This document shows positions 21,106-32,810 of a DNA stretch of 64,000 nt, piece by piece; within the stretch, counting starts at the first letter, position 1, and every line of letters begins with the position of its first letter. The stretch is taken from contig NW_006917101.1 of NCBI RefSeq assembly GCF_000516985.1, positions 620,001 to 684,000 of the forward strand, written 5' to 3'. This DNA comes from Pestalotiopsis fici W106-1. Taxonomy: Eukaryota > Ascomycota > Sordariomycetes > Amphisphaeriales > Sporocadaceae. The notes under the pieces are model-generated. The model ran no database searches. It was not told where the DNA came from and worked only from the letters and a program-made list of their open reading frames with translations. Position numbers and translations under genes: made by a program.

Positions 21106-23443
21106 CTAAGCATCAGCCAAGATTGCCTCACTGGCCTTTTCAGCAAGCAGATACGTTGGAAGCGCTATAAAGAAGCCGGGAACAACCGGGAAGGCACTGG
21201 CATCTACGACTCTGAGGCCGGTTGTGCCTCGAACCCGGAAAGCCGAGTCAAGAACTGCTCCTTCGTCATCATCACCGCCAATCGCGGCTGTGCAGCATGC
21301 GTGGTGACCAAAGCTCTGGGTCTTGGCATATTCCTTGACTTCGTCTTCGGTGGATGCGGCGGATCTGCCCGGCGTCACCTCTTCAAAAGTGCCGTCCAAT
21401 GGCAGCACCTTGTCCATCACATCTCGTGCAAACTTGATTCCCTCGTAGCTGGCTTGCAGGTCCTGGTCAGCAGAGAGGCTGTCCTCGAACGTGTTGAATG
21501 CAATGACGGGGATATCTTGTGGGTCATTGCTGGCCAGCTTGACGCTGCCGCCGCGGTTCTTTGTGCTGGCCTTGAGACTGACCCAAACCCAGTGCTTGTG
21601 ATCGGCAACTGCGCGCTCGGCCCAGTGTGGGAAGAAGCCAGGGAAGTTAGCAGGTCCTCCATACTAGAATTTCTCAAGTTAGCCACATTGTCTCTAGGCG
21701 TACCCAACAGCCAAGATATAGATGGGAGTTTGCTTACCACCCAGAGATCAGGATCAACAGCATCTGCAGCGCTCGAACGAAGAGACACACCCACGGCTAG
21801 CCCGTTGCTTGCGTATACTCCTTTATCGGTTTGGGTAACACCGTTGAGATATTTCTCAAGACACGGATCGAGTGTTTCCGGATATCCTTGAGCAAGGGTG
21901 CATCCATTCAGGATGCTAAAGTTTGAGGAAGCCTGCGAAATGACCGACACTTCAATGTGGTCTGTATAAAAGATGTTAGTATGTTTTTGCCATTTTTCCA
22001 AGATTATCCATCTCAACGGTTCAAAAATATCACTTACCACGGAGGTTAGCACCAACACCGGGAAGGTCAACAATCACGGGAATATCAAAGTCTTCGAGTT
22101 CAGCCCGAGGCCCAACGCCGCTCAACTTGAGGATTTGAGGTGTGTTAAACGCTCCGCCAGCAATGATGACCTCTTTAGAAGCATTCACCACTCCTTCGCC
22201 GGAGACGCTAGCGCTTGGCCATCGCGGATCTGCGCGATAGAGGCTCTGTCCTTCGAGATATTCTACACCCGTGGCCCGAGGCACGTCGCCGCTTTGATCA
22301 AACTGAATTTTGGTGACCAAAGTGTTTAGCTTGATGTCGAGTTGGTACTTTCTGCTTCCGTCTGCATTCACAGCATTGGCAACCTCGAGAATGTGGTCTC
22401 TTGCTCCACCACGAACAGAATTCTTCATACTCAGGGGAATCTGGAATGGCCCTTGGGCGATTGTTGGGCCCGGGGCATTCACGTCCTGAGTCAGGATTTC
22501 TGCCAGACCCTCGACCGTGCCGATTAAGGTTCCGAGAATACTGTTGGAATCGCAAGTCAATATAAAAATTACAAAGGATGAAATCCTCGCCCCAGGGAGG
22601 CGTGCTGACTTACCCCTTCCCAAGTGCAGCACCAGCCGCCACAATGATACTGACAACCTTGAGGTCCTGGACAGCAGTAAGAAGAGAGGTCAGCTCTGTC
22701 CAGAACCAGCCGTCAAAGCCATGCCCGACAATGGAGTTCGGGAGGTAATCGCAGTGCTCAATGCCTTGGAACAACCTCTGAAACGTCGCTCCAGACCAGC
22801 TCTCATCACCAGTCTTGTCGGCCACTACGGTCCAGTCATTGTCAAAGGCGCGGATGGCGATCAAAGCATTGTGTCGAGAGCACCCGCCCAGAGTGCCAGC
22901 ACGTGGGTACAGTGTTCCGATGGCCACGGCGTCGGTAGGCGGATCAAGCCCCGTATAGATGCTTCCGTCGGGCAAACGGTACGAGGTGATGGAGTCCTGG
23001 GCCTGGACAGTCGGGTCTGAAGACCGAGTGACAAAATAGTCCCACTCTGTGTCCGCAAACTCGGTTGAGAACGGAAAGAGGACGGGCACCGACTCGACTA
23101 GCGCATCTCCCGAATCGCCGCCGGCGTCGATGAGCAGCACTAACCACGGAGATTAATATGCTACGACGTATAATTGCGAAAAGAAAACAAACCTTTGTGG
23201 CCAGCAACTGCCAGATTCGCAGCTGTGGGACCTCCTCCAGGTCCAGATCCGACTACAACATAGTCATAGTCACTGTCTGGGGTCTGCCGTTTTGGCAAGA
23301 TTGGGTTGTGATGTTGTACAGCGGCCGCGCTGTGAGTGAGACAAGATCAGTTTCCCGTTAGCGCTTCAGTAACACAAGAAGACGTACGTCGGAAGGATCT
23401 CGGTGGCTAGCACCAGGGCTGACAAGGTCGCCCGGAAGAGCAT
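21106..23443 (-). CDS. Secreted GMC oxidoreductase (FAD-dependent)
   Basis: A 667-residue glucose-methanol-choline family flavoenzyme that would oxidise an alcohol or sugar; the substrate is unknown. Six exons were rebuilt: 23388-23443, 23193-23329, 22614-23139, 22038-22540, 21738-21961 and 21106-21663, all in frame. A signal peptide (about residues 1-21, MLFRATLSALVLATEI) indicates secretion. The FAD-binding loop VVGSGPGGG is at residues 43-51. The first GMC signature appears as GTLGGCSRHNAL and the second as GGAFNTPQILKLSGVG. The C-terminal catalytic region SFGHHACC..AIGG and VVDASAFPVVPG follows, then FFIALPTYLLAEKA. The usual Asn/His near the second catalytic position is not obvious in that last segment. 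Possible roles are extracellular oxidation or natural-product tailoring. Confidence 0.92.
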
Positions 23444-24757
23444 TTTCGTATCAGTCGATATAGTATCACTGATGTAAATTCAGGTATCATGTATATGCCA
23501 CAGCGCCGAAAGAGTCCGGGAGCTTGCACTGGGACACACGACGCCCATGTGTGAGGGCGACAAGACACTTAAGTATCATGAAGAAATATGCATTACGACC
23601 TAGAGGGCTTGTCCCTCGGCCACCCAGAATTCAACAATTGAGGAAAATGCCAATTAATTCCTTCATTCATGCGATCGACAACGGCGTTCACCAGATCCGG
23701 CTTCTGCGCAGCTGACAGCATGCGGGTCATTTCGCTTGATGGAGAATCAGAGTGTCATTCGAGCAACCTCCTTTACACTACAGAAATACAATTACCGGGT
23801 TGAGTCTTGCATATACAGCTGGACCAGCTGGTCGGCAAGACGCCCAATTGGCTGAAATTTCTGCGCCTTGGTTCACAGAAGGGGCAATAGAGTCGGCAGT
23901 GGTGATGATCATTCCCGTTTATGGTGTCACATCGTTCAATAGTTTATTAGGAAAGCCACTCTTCCGACGTGGAATCCTACCCTTCTTTTTTCTGCCCCGC
24001 CCACGCTACCTACCCCGCAAAACAGTTCATCATCTTGGACCTGATGGATCCGGGACCCTTGAGTGCCGACGTTCAGACTGGATGGATGTGCATGAAGAAA
24101 ACGTCTTTCAGTATCGGTAGCTATTCTTCTCAAAGAGGACCAAGCGCGGGCCGAACCATTTGTCAATTGGAATCGGGTTCGATGGAAGCTTCCAATGTGG
24201 ACCCAGGCAGGCAGCATTCCCAATTGACCAGTTGACTTGTATGTTTTGTGCCCATCTAAATCATAGGACCCGCAAATCCTTCTAGATCATATACTGCCGC
24301 ACTAATTCACTTGCATTTGATTTCCTTCTTTGGTCATTACTTCTCTTTTTTTCTTTTCAAAATTGCCAGTCACAGTTGTGTGAGGACGACATGATATGAC
24401 ATGATCTGACCCCTTGCAACTCCGGCATGTGGTGGGTGATGTTCTAGCAAAGGGTCACCTTAGCAAACCATCCGCCTTGGCAATGTTGCGACAAGCCGTC
24501 ATTGTCACTACCTTTTTTTCCACCAGTCCACCACGACAGAATCACGGGTTGATCGGGTAAGAAACAATCCGAAATGCGCATTGCGTGAAAATTTCACATG
24601 TGAAAGAGATACTAGAAAAGAAAAAGTAAGGGTCGTATCCCAAGAACTTTTGTTGCTCTATAGTTGGCGCCGCTACTCTCTAGTGAATAAATACATACTA
24701 CCTAGGTACGCTGAGCCGTAGTGGAAATTGGCTTGCGAGACTTTCACTAGTTCAGCG
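23444..24757. other. Intergenic segment
   Basis: About 1.3 kb upstream of the GMC gene and downstream of the aminopeptidase. A 122-codon plus-strand frame (23752-24120) has no recognisable motif and is overlapped by others. A TACCTAGGTA palindrome occurs at 24699-24708. Confidence 0.5.
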
Positions 24758-26451
24758 TCACACGACATCAAGAGCATGTCCGCAGGGGCCCGAGTTCGCA
24801 TGCGAATGACCTGACGTTGCCCTACTGAACATCTTGGTCTTTACAGCCGCCCTCTTCCTTTGGGCAAGATCTACTGCCGGCAACGAATCAAAGCTGGTCG
24901 CATACTTTGCCACTGCATCCGCTATCCCCTTTGTGTTGAGGAGGTACGCATCCAGCGCGAGGTTGTCAATGGTGTCCCCTGCTTGGTGGTAATTGACATC
25001 GTACGCGACGCCCGCCTCGCCGCCAAAGAGAAAGGCCTGTTCGGCCGTCTTGATGCCCTCGGCGCCCGTAAAGATGCCCCCGGCAGGAATGCCGTTTTCG
25101 ATAAAGGCGGCATAGTCGGATCGACCGTTGAACGGGGCGTCCACGGACGAGGTATTCTTGCTCCGGAAGAAGTCCTGAAAGGTCTTTTCGAGCTCGGCCG
25201 AGCCAGCAGGGCCGCTGACGTTGAATGCACTACCATCTCCATCATAAATACCGTTCATGTAGTTGGGACTGGCAATCTTTTGGTCGCATTAGTATTTATT
25301 GTCATGAAGCCCAAAATTGTGTGTCTCACCATGTCAAAGTTGAGGTATGCTCGGATTTTGGCAACCTCAGTCTCTGAGGTATTGAGCTGATTCATATAAT
25401 AGTAGGAGCCTAGCTTGCCATCTTGTGGATTGAAAATGTTAGCTTTTTGCGCTTTACTTTCCAACAAATAGAAATCCGAGGAAACGTCAAGGTTTCTTCA
25501 GAAGCGAAGGGCAAAACAAAATAGAAGGTAAGGAACAAGCACAAGCCCTTCATACTTACACTCTTCAGCACCCCAAAATCCAAAGCGCACCGCATTATTG
25601 ATGCTGAATTTTGACAGAGCAACCGCAACGGTGAGCGAGCCAATTGTGCCCGAGCCATCGTCATTGATACCAGGCCCGGCTGCTACTGAATCTGTGTGGC
25701 CACCGAGCATAAGAACATTGTCTTTGTCGCCACTCTTCGTTTCCGCAATCACATTGAAATTAGTTCGATTTTCAATGGTCGACTCTGCAACAAGCTCTGC
25801 CACCACCTCGCCCTCGGCCAATGCAGTGATGAGGTCATCACCCTGCTCCAGGGATATACCGACGATTGGTACAAAAGAATCACTCGGGCTGCCCAATGTG
25901 CCAGTCAGGGCCCCGTCGACGTTATTGTACACGACAGCAGCCACTGCTCCCGCGGCCTGCGCACTAGTATCCTTGATGGCAAACGTGCAGTTTCCTCGAG
26001 ATATCAAGGCTATGTTGCCCGAAACCTCTGCTGGAAAATCCGCCACATCGCATCCGAAGTTGGAGACTAGAACCAGCGGTGCGCTGAAAGTACCCGATGG
26101 GCTGTAGCTCATGACGCCCGGTGCATAGTCCACTTCATTCGCAACGAGGGTGGCGTTTCCCTCAAAGAAGAGCTCCACAAATGGCTGCTTGAACACATCG
26201 TAGTAGTCGAGGGCATTGAGCGTGTCGTACAGATAGTCCACCGTCAGATTGTGCCCAGCGCTGCCAAAGACGCGAGTCCCGCCATTGGCGTCGGCAAAGT
26301 CCTGAAGCTTTTGCGAGCCAGCGAGCAAGTCTTCGAGGAGGATGAGTTCTTGTATGGCCTCTGAGGTGACAGCGGGCTTGCTCTGCTCTTCTGACGATGC
26401 AAGCACACCAGTCAACAGGGGAAATGCTACACAGACACTTGAGAGCCTCAT
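24758..26451 (-). CDS. Secreted M28 zinc aminopeptidase (leucine aminopeptidase 2-like)
   Basis: A 500-residue secreted metallopeptidase that removes N-terminal residues from peptides. Three exons, 25560-26451, 25330-25421 and 24758-25276, splice in frame and restore AEEYGKLGSYYYM and NFDMIASPNYM. It starts with a signal peptide (MRLSSVCVAFPLLTGVLA). A protease-associated domain lies about residues 125-225 (APLVLVSNFGCDVADF...GNIALISRGNCTF). The M28 domain follows, with candidate zinc and catalytic residues H252 (GGHTDS), the Asp in NDDGSG, E296-E297 (GAEE), D327 (NFDM) and H425 (NYHQAGD). Several N-x-T/S sites suggest glycosylation. The length matches fungal Lap2-type enzymes. The 3' end finishes in a His/Ser/Gly-rich tail. 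A TATA-like box lies about 80 bp upstream of the start. Confidence 0.95.
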
Positions 26452-27253
26452 CGTGGAACCTGTAAAGTGACAAGGGTGCTCACTGATTTTCTGAGTTCCA
26501 GAGTTGGGGGCTTCAGTTATCAAAGTCCTCGCTTATATATGAAAAATTCATTGCGCAATTGAGAGAATTGCTTCTCAATGTTGCCATCGCCAAGGACGGC
26601 CCTAGATTGCGCACTGCTGGCATCGCGGCGGCGAAGCGGCTCAATCAAGCATCACCACCCTCCGATATGCCTGATAGAAGGCGAATGATAGCGACATGCA
26701 TAGTCAGCTGCCTGAGTGGGCAAAGACGCGGGGGGATCATGACTTGGCACAAAAAGAAAACGCCCAGGCATCATGCTTGGCTTTGTGCTTGGCTTTGTGC
26801 TTGGCGAGAAAGTCTAAGCGATGGTGACATGGATCGATATGATGAACAGAATTGAAGGATAAAAATTCGTAGACCATCCATATACCTATTTCATGATTCA
26901 ATGATAGACCCACATGTAAACACCAATTGTTATACTGAAGGTTCAAGTTGTAAGTATTAACATCAAATTGATACCGCCTTTTGGACGAAGTATGTAATGT
27001 GTACCACCATGCAGTCTTATGTATCTACTGAACTGGCGCTGCCTGTCTAGCCCTAGGCTACCCTAGGTACATACTAGGTAGTAGTTAGCGCATAACCTCC
27101 AAACACGACTTTAATTTTTAGGCATGCAGACGCGCCCGACAGTGGGCACTCTTTAGAGTCAAGACTCAGCCTCATGGTCGCGACACATTTGCTATTACAG
27201 TTATACGACTTGATAAATTACACGGACACTCAAAGGGATTGCGAATAAAGAAA
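26452..27253. other. Divergent intergenic segment with CCTAGG motifs
   Basis: About 800 bp between the aminopeptidase start and the next plus-strand gene. It contains a short 12-bp tandem repeat (CTTGGCTTTGTG, about 26778-26805) and two CCTAGG sites at 27052 and 27062. No gene is supported. Confidence 0.5.
26532..26539 (-). promoter_or_regulatory. TATA-like box of the aminopeptidase gene
   Basis: On the transcript strand this reads TATATAAG, about 80 bp upstream of the aminopeptidase ATG, a spacing normal for a fungal TATA element. Confidence 0.5.
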
Positions 27254-28361
27254 ATGTCAAACCCTCTCAACTACTGGCCAGGCGGAATCCCTGCCCATAT
27301 TCGATGCCATCCTGGAATCATCACTGGCCTCTGGAGCAATACAGTCAAGGGTTGGCTATTGTTTCTCAAGGTGTGTGGCGTTTTCGCAGGGGAGGTAAAA
27401 AAGAAAAAGATTACTTTATTAATTTGCCAACTCCAGGAACATGCTGTGCCCCGCGACTCCAGCAACATTGAGGCAGACTTCGAAATCAAGCAGCGACGCA
27501 AGCTCGTAGACCAATGGGCATCCATGACCCAGGCGGACAGGGACTCGTACCATAGCAGAGCTCCCGAGCCTCAGGGAGCTGACAGTTGGGATCCGCCTCA
27601 ACTTAAAAGCCCTGATCCCGACTTAGTGGGCTATATCCAGCGCGGCTTTGTCAACCTTATCGTCCAGCAGCCCCTTGACTCGAGAAACCGTGCATTATGG
27701 GTAAAGCTGTGCATTCTGCTATATCGACTGGATATGGACGAATACGAACACAGTTTTGGGCCTGAAAGAGTAGTCGTGATTTATTCTAACCCTGCAGACA
27801 ACGCCCCGGTCACGCCCGAAACCTTTATGGCTCACTGTTTCGTTGAAGCGGCCGACTTTGAGTACATGGCCATGACGCTTCAGGGCACAATTGTCTTTCA
27901 GAAACAGGACAGGGGATTGTTTTTCGCGGATCAAGAATCGCTTGATACCGGCCGCCTGCTCTTGTGCGATTTCGAGGCCAATGGTCAAGTCAAAGCCTCC
28001 TCTCGTATATGGCCACTTTGGACCTCGATGGCATATGGTTATATCATGGGGATAGGCTGGTACGCCGATCGTGTTATCAGGGACTACGAGCACGGTGACG
28101 GTGATTGCGACGCAAACGCAGCGTACGGCTCATATCTACCACTCTGGAATCATAAATTCCGGATGCTGATCTGACTATAGTATTGACATGGAGCTACCGA
28201 TCATTGACCTGCTCAAAGAGAAGGAGAGGTTTATGGAGAATGATGTGGATACGGATCTCTGGGAAAATGCCATTGAACAATATGCCCCTGGCTACCTGGA
28301 GATGGAGGCGGCGGGTAATGGTATGGCGCCTGAGTATGATCTCGGAAACCTTATGAAGTAA
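27254..28361 (+). CDS. Hypothetical protein with HMG-like N-terminal segment
   Basis: I do not recognise this gene. The best model has three exons, 27254-27370, 27437-28122 and 28181-28361, giving 327 residues. The 66-bp first intron (GTGTGT...CTCCAG) is a multiple of three, so it could be retained. The 58-bp second intron (GTACGG...CTATAG) removes an in-frame stop at 28172-28174 and joins ANAAIDMELPIIDLLKEKE in frame. The first 80 residues (YWPGG, then IKQRRKLVDQWASMTQADRDSYHSRAP) resemble a degenerate HMG box. The middle is a globular, aromatic-rich segment (FVNLIVQQPLDSR...DFEYMAMTLQGTIVF), and the C-terminus is acidic. No signal peptide or membrane span is present. The function is unknown, and the HMG resemblance is weak inference. 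Confidence 0.6.
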
Positions 28362-28928
28362 AGTGCAAATATTCGCGTTGTCGGTTGCGAAGCTGTTGTC
28401 ACAAACAGCGATGCTTTCGATGATTATTTCCCGAGGAAGGCGATCTGATAGCACCTCAGTCGTCCAGGCGAGACCAAGATTGCTCTCTCTGCGCAGTAAT
28501 TGCTACCGTTGGGGAAAAGTGTCAGCCCTGTATTAGAACCTAGTCCTTTCCTGACTGGGCTCGAATGCCATACCAACGCTGTTATACTGAATTTTTAATC
28601 TTACAAAAATTCATTTAAATAGCAATATGTAATATATTAATTACTATTAAACGTTTTATTATAAACAATAATAATAATAATACGCTTTTTTTCTATTTTA
28701 TTTTTAAATTTTAAATTTCAACCTTTTTGGCGTTGCGGAACACAGCCTAGCACACCGACGTCATTCCGTCTGACAGGCAGAAAGTATGAGGATCCGTGTA
28801 AGCACTTGAGATCTTCAGCCGTTCGAGCGATCTACCATATAAACACTGATCAGCACACAGTCAGCAGACACTTATCAACACCTAAGGCATTTGTCCATCA
28901 AATCCAACTTTATATCGAGACACACAAT
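28362..28928. other. Intergenic segment with an isolated AT-rich patch
   Basis: Most of the interval is ordinary, but about 28590-28725 is strikingly AT-rich (long A/T runs and repeated AATAATAAT). It resembles a short relic of the RIP-affected repeats seen further right. No gene is supported. Confidence 0.55.
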
Positions 28929-29867
28929 ATGGACTTGAAAGCTCCTCCCGCTCTAAACCTCCCGCCAGATGAAGACCCTCCCAGCTATGCACCAGCCAGC
29001 TATAATACAGCCAATGTAGGGCCCCACATCCTAACCGATGAGAAGGCATACGACGCCGTTAGTATCGGCTCCGTCATCTCGCAGGCCCCGGGCTTCAACC
29101 CGACGATCCACCTGGCCATTGAGACGCTAGGCTTTGACCTTAACGTTTTCAACTCGCGCAACTGGAACGGCGACCAGGCTATTCCCGTGTTTCGCATGCA
29201 TCCAGGCGCAACGCCTGACTTGCCCTTTGAGCGCGCCGAGCAGCCCGAGTACATCTCGGTGCGGCCCAAGAAGAACTCCAACTCGTGCGCCCTAGTACGC
29301 GGCGATGACCCGGCGCAGACCCCCCTGATCTCCACAGTCTACCGATGGGGGCCTGGCCGTGACCCGCACATGCGCATCTACGGACCTAACGAGCAAATCT
29401 CGGTTGCCGATGCCGTCGACAAGGACAAGCATATAGCCAACGAGTTCGAGGTCAAGACGCATTTCATCACCTCGCGCTCCGCTAGCATGGTCTCACCGTT
29501 TGGCAAGTTCGAGTGGCGCTATGGTAAGAGGTCGGAGAAAAAGGAGTATGCTGCCGATTCGCTGCTGGTCTGCGACCGGCTTGACTCACCCAATGCCCCC
29601 ACCAATGCTTCTTCGTCGTCCAAGAAGGACTCGCGCGTCCGGATCGCTCAGCTGATTAGAAATGAAGAGTACCGTGCGCAGGGCTCGAAGAAGAGATGGG
29701 TTGGCGGCAATGGCGGGCGTTTGATGCTCGATCTTGGAGATTGGGTGGGCCGGGAGAAGAGTGGTGTTGTCGAGGAGGTTGAGGCGGTACTTGTTGCGGG
29801 ATGTCTACTCATGTTAAAGCGAGAGACGGACCGCCAGAAGGACAACCAGCTTGCTGCTATCACTTGA
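28929..29867 (+). CDS. Conserved hypothetical protein, possible tubby/LURP-one-like fold
   Basis: A 312-residue single-exon protein. The start is the first in-frame ATG; codons upstream in the frame begin with TTG. The N-terminal 30 residues are Pro/Ser-rich (PPDEDPPSYAPASY), a PPxY-like segment suitable for WW-domain or ubiquitin-ligase adaptors. The body is a predicted beta-rich domain (residues about 60-310), with patterns such as VYRWGPGRDPHMRIYG, SPFGKFEWRYGKR, SLLVCDR and GGRLMLDLGDW, and ends in an amphipathic VEEVEAVLVAGCLLMLKRE helix. That order (beta strands followed by a hydrophobic C-terminal helix) suggests a tubby/LURP-one-like domain found in many fungal proteins of unknown role. 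This fold assignment is inference, and no enzyme motif is visible. Confidence 0.78.
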   Translation: MDLKAPPALNLPPDEDPPSYAPASYNTANVGPHILTDEKAYDAVSIGSVISQAPGFNPTIHLAIETLGFDLNVFNSRNWNGDQAIPVFRMHPGATPDLPFERAEQPEYISVRPKKNSNSCALVRGDDPAQTPLISTVYRWGPGRDPHMRIYGPNEQISVADAVDKDKHIANEFEVKTHFITSRSASMVSPFGKFEWRYGKRSEKKEYAADSLLVCDRLDSPNAPTNASSSSKKDSRVRIAQLIRNEEYRAQGSKKRWVGGNGGRLMLDLGDWVGREKSGVVEEVEAVLVAGCLLMLKRETDRQKDNQLAAIT

Positions 29868-31126
29868 AATATTCTGGCTTGGGAGTTATTACTGGAGATT
29901 ACATGGTATTTGGACCAGGCAGGTTTGGGAGTTTGTCATTTCACACGGGAGTCGAGCAGCATGATTCATTTATGATAATAAGATTCTATCCCCAAGAGAG
30001 TCAAGCTCAACTAATGTAATAACTGGCATATTTTTATTTTACAATCCAACAGGAGCATATATGGCAATCTACTGTCATAGGAGTCGGCCTATATGTTTTT
30101 CTCTCGGTCGCATCGCCAAAGTGTTAAGCAAGCCGTCGCATATACAGCAATCCACATGTGGTGATTCGACCTCTTCTTCGTTCCCAAGTGATTTTCTATC
30201 CTCAGAACGTGTGTAGGATGGGTGCCTAAACGGATGTGTGCGCATGTATACCAGAATCGGATTTCCTTTGCAAAAACACTTTACAAGCGTTTCTTTAAGC
30301 CGGTACATGATACAAAACCTCCGTTCAAACAAAGAGAAAAAAGCACCCGAAGTCAATTGAGCACCATTAATCTGATCTAGCCGTGATTCAATAGCTAAGA
30401 TCGCCTTGGATCATGGCATATTTGGTGTCATGGCACGGCATCAATACCGGCGCAGCCACATTGTGTACGCGTCACCGCCCGCTTTCGATATTGTCATGAT
30501 GGATGATAGCTAGGTACGATACTCTATGGGTAGAGGCTGGTAAATTAGTATCGTATCCGCCAAAATGAGAGTTATACCCCAAATACCTAGGCAAGTAACC
30601 AACCTGAAATTTCGACCCAGGGATTTGTGGCAGCTCCGATTACTAAGCGCGATTCAACGCTCTTATGTACATCGCTATAAGGCGGGACACGCATATACCG
30701 ATTCCCGGAATCGCGGGAACGTCTTACGGAATGTGGTTAAGTAACTTTAAACCATTAATGCCTACTATATATCTAACGGTTATTGCAAAGGGGAGTGCTG
30801 CGTCTGCATAGGGACTTGCAGATATCAATTAGACCGCTTACTAATGTCTTGGCATTGGTCGATCTGTTCTATCCAACAGTCTAAAGAATCTCAAGAGGAC
30901 GCAACAAAGGACGGCCTCTCGGAATCCATTTCATGGTCCGGTGGTACCCAGACCATTTCATGTCCGACTGGATCTCGGTCGTTAGGCTATGCCGGCATCT
31001 CTCAGGTTGAAGACACGAATATAAATACCAAAGATGGTACCATGACAAAGACCTTCTTTTCTTCCTTTGCCTATCTCCTTATACTCAGCACAAACAGCCT
31101 CCCTAACCCATTATCTATTGCCTTCA
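29868..31126. other. Intergenic segment
   Basis: About 1.26 kb. It contains a CCTAGG site at 30586. Short open frames on both strands lack motifs. The last 110 bp include the TATA box of the next gene. Confidence 0.5.
31020..31027 (+). promoter_or_regulatory. TATA box upstream of the secreted CrtC/Diels-Alderase-like gene
   Basis: TATAAATA about 100 bp before the ATG at 31127, at normal spacing for a fungal core promoter. Confidence 0.5.
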
Positions 31127-32276
31127 ATGCCATTTTATAAGCTGACAGCTTTGGCCGTCTTGGCCCTGACCAGATGCGCACTGGCATATTCCGAGCCAAG
31201 AGCGTATGTGATACCGTCTGGGCAATTCGACGGGACTGCTCGCGCAGACGAGGTGGTGGACAAGGCAGCTTTCGATGGCCCTCAAGTTACGGTCAATAAC
31301 GGCTCTGCGTACCAGTGGTGGTATTTCGATGCTGTTGCCCAGGATTCCAACGCAACCTTGGTAGCCCAGTTCTACCCCGGATGGTTTTCCGAGTCGAACG
31401 CGGTGCTTTTGAACATTGTTTGGCCCAACGGAACTTCATATGCCAATGTGATCCCTGTTGGTGACCTACAGCTTACCACAATTGGGGAAGGATCTCAAGG
31501 ATATGTTGACTCTGGGTCAATGAGTTGGTTTGGCGCTTCGGACTTGAGCGTTTATCATCTGACATTGGATTTGCCCGAAGCTGGCGTCTCTGGCAAGATC
31601 ACGATGCGTTCTAGGGCACCTGCTCACGTGGCATGTGGACTCAGATTGCCTGGCGCGTCTTTCGAATTCGCTCCCTACCTCTACTGGGCCAACGCTGTTC
31701 CGGATTCCTATGCGTCAGTTGACCTGCTTGTCAATGGGACTGAGCTGTCCTTTTCGGGGTCTGGATATCATGATCAGGTATCTCGTCGTGCCCACCTTTA
31801 TTGATGTCATCTGTCCTAACAAGAAGTTACAGAATTGGGGCACAGCTCCCTTTGCATCAGATCTCACTCAATGGTACTGGGGCCACTCGAGTATTGGCAA
31901 CTACTCTCTCGTTTACTTCTATCACATCGACGCGGAATTGAGCGTTACCGCCAGTGCTTATCTTTCGGAAAATGGAGAGCCGATTATTGCAAGCTGTGCT
32001 AGTTCTGTCATTGAAGTCGCTCCTCAAGGTGCCAATGTCACGGTACCGCTTGCTCTCGGAACAGACGTGGAGAGATGGCTCATCAGCATTAGTGATCCTA
32101 TCCGTGGTGATTTTAATTTCACTGTTGAGAACATGGTGATGGCAGCTGACCAGGAAATCTATACACGCTGGGTCACAAAAACCACTGGTGGGTGCATTGG
32201 CTGCGACAGCCAGACGGGAACGGGCATCATTGAGTGGATGAATAATCCGACACTAGCACTTACTGCTGACGCTTGA
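31127..32276 (+). CDS. Secreted CrtC/Diels-Alderase-like lipocalin-fold protein
   Basis: A 364-residue protein in two exons, 31127-31777 and 31833-32276, with a 55-bp intron (GTATCT, CCTAAC branch, TTACAG). A signal peptide covers about residues 1-20 (LTALAVLALTRCALA). The mature part shows the family hallmark QWWYFDAVAQ near residue 60 and a second half (GHSSIGNYSLVYFYHIDAE, then VENMV and YTRWV) in keeping with the two-lobed hydroxyneurosporene-synthase (CrtC)/AttH lipocalin-like fold. Fungal members of this fold include pericyclases (Diels-Alderases) acting in polyketide-derived natural-product pathways, as well as proteins of unknown role. No PKS or other pathway gene is visible here, but the assembly gap begins 45 bp downstream. 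Several N-glycosylation sites fit secretion. Confidence 0.8.
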
Positions 32277-32810
32277 TCATTCAGAAAGAAGAAAAGAAAG
32301 GGGGCGAAGGGGGGGGGGGGNNNNNNNNNNNNNNNNNNNNNNNNNNNNNNNNNNNNNNNNNNNNNNNNNNNNNNNNNNNNNNNNNNNNNNNNNNNNNNNN
32401 NNNNNNNNNNNNNNNNNNNNGGGGGGGGGGAATGATGGATGGCCGGAATACATGTTTACTAACATTACATGCCTACCCGGAGATAACCAATTACTCAATA
32501 AGAACGAACCTAAAACTGCCTCCGCTCTTTTATCTTTGGGAGGGGTTGTCGATTGGAATGTAATTTATATTTACTAGTTGTTTCCGATTTTAAAAACTGC
32601 CACTTGCGCGAAATCTGTTGTGATGAACGAGGCTATAGTAAGTGAAATGATTGATTATTCGAAAAGGGGTTTGAACGTTGGAATTGTTGCCTTCGAGATT
32701 ATCTACCATATATATATTGCCAGCGCCAGGAGACTATTGGTCTCAATGTCGCGCTCTGTCGGGTATTGTGATTATTTTATTTCTCCTTGAGAGAGCCTTT
32801 CCAAGGATAT
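32277..32810. other. Intergenic segment containing an assembly gap
   Basis: This includes 100 undetermined bases at 32321-32420 flanked on both sides by runs of G (about 12 before and 10 after). The rest is AT-rich intergenic DNA. No gene is supported, and the gap may hide sequence of unknown length. Confidence 0.9.

Noticed and set aside
28123..28180. Stop codon interpreted as a pseudogene break
   Set aside because: A consistent 58-bp intron removes the stop and restores frame, so decay need not be invoked.
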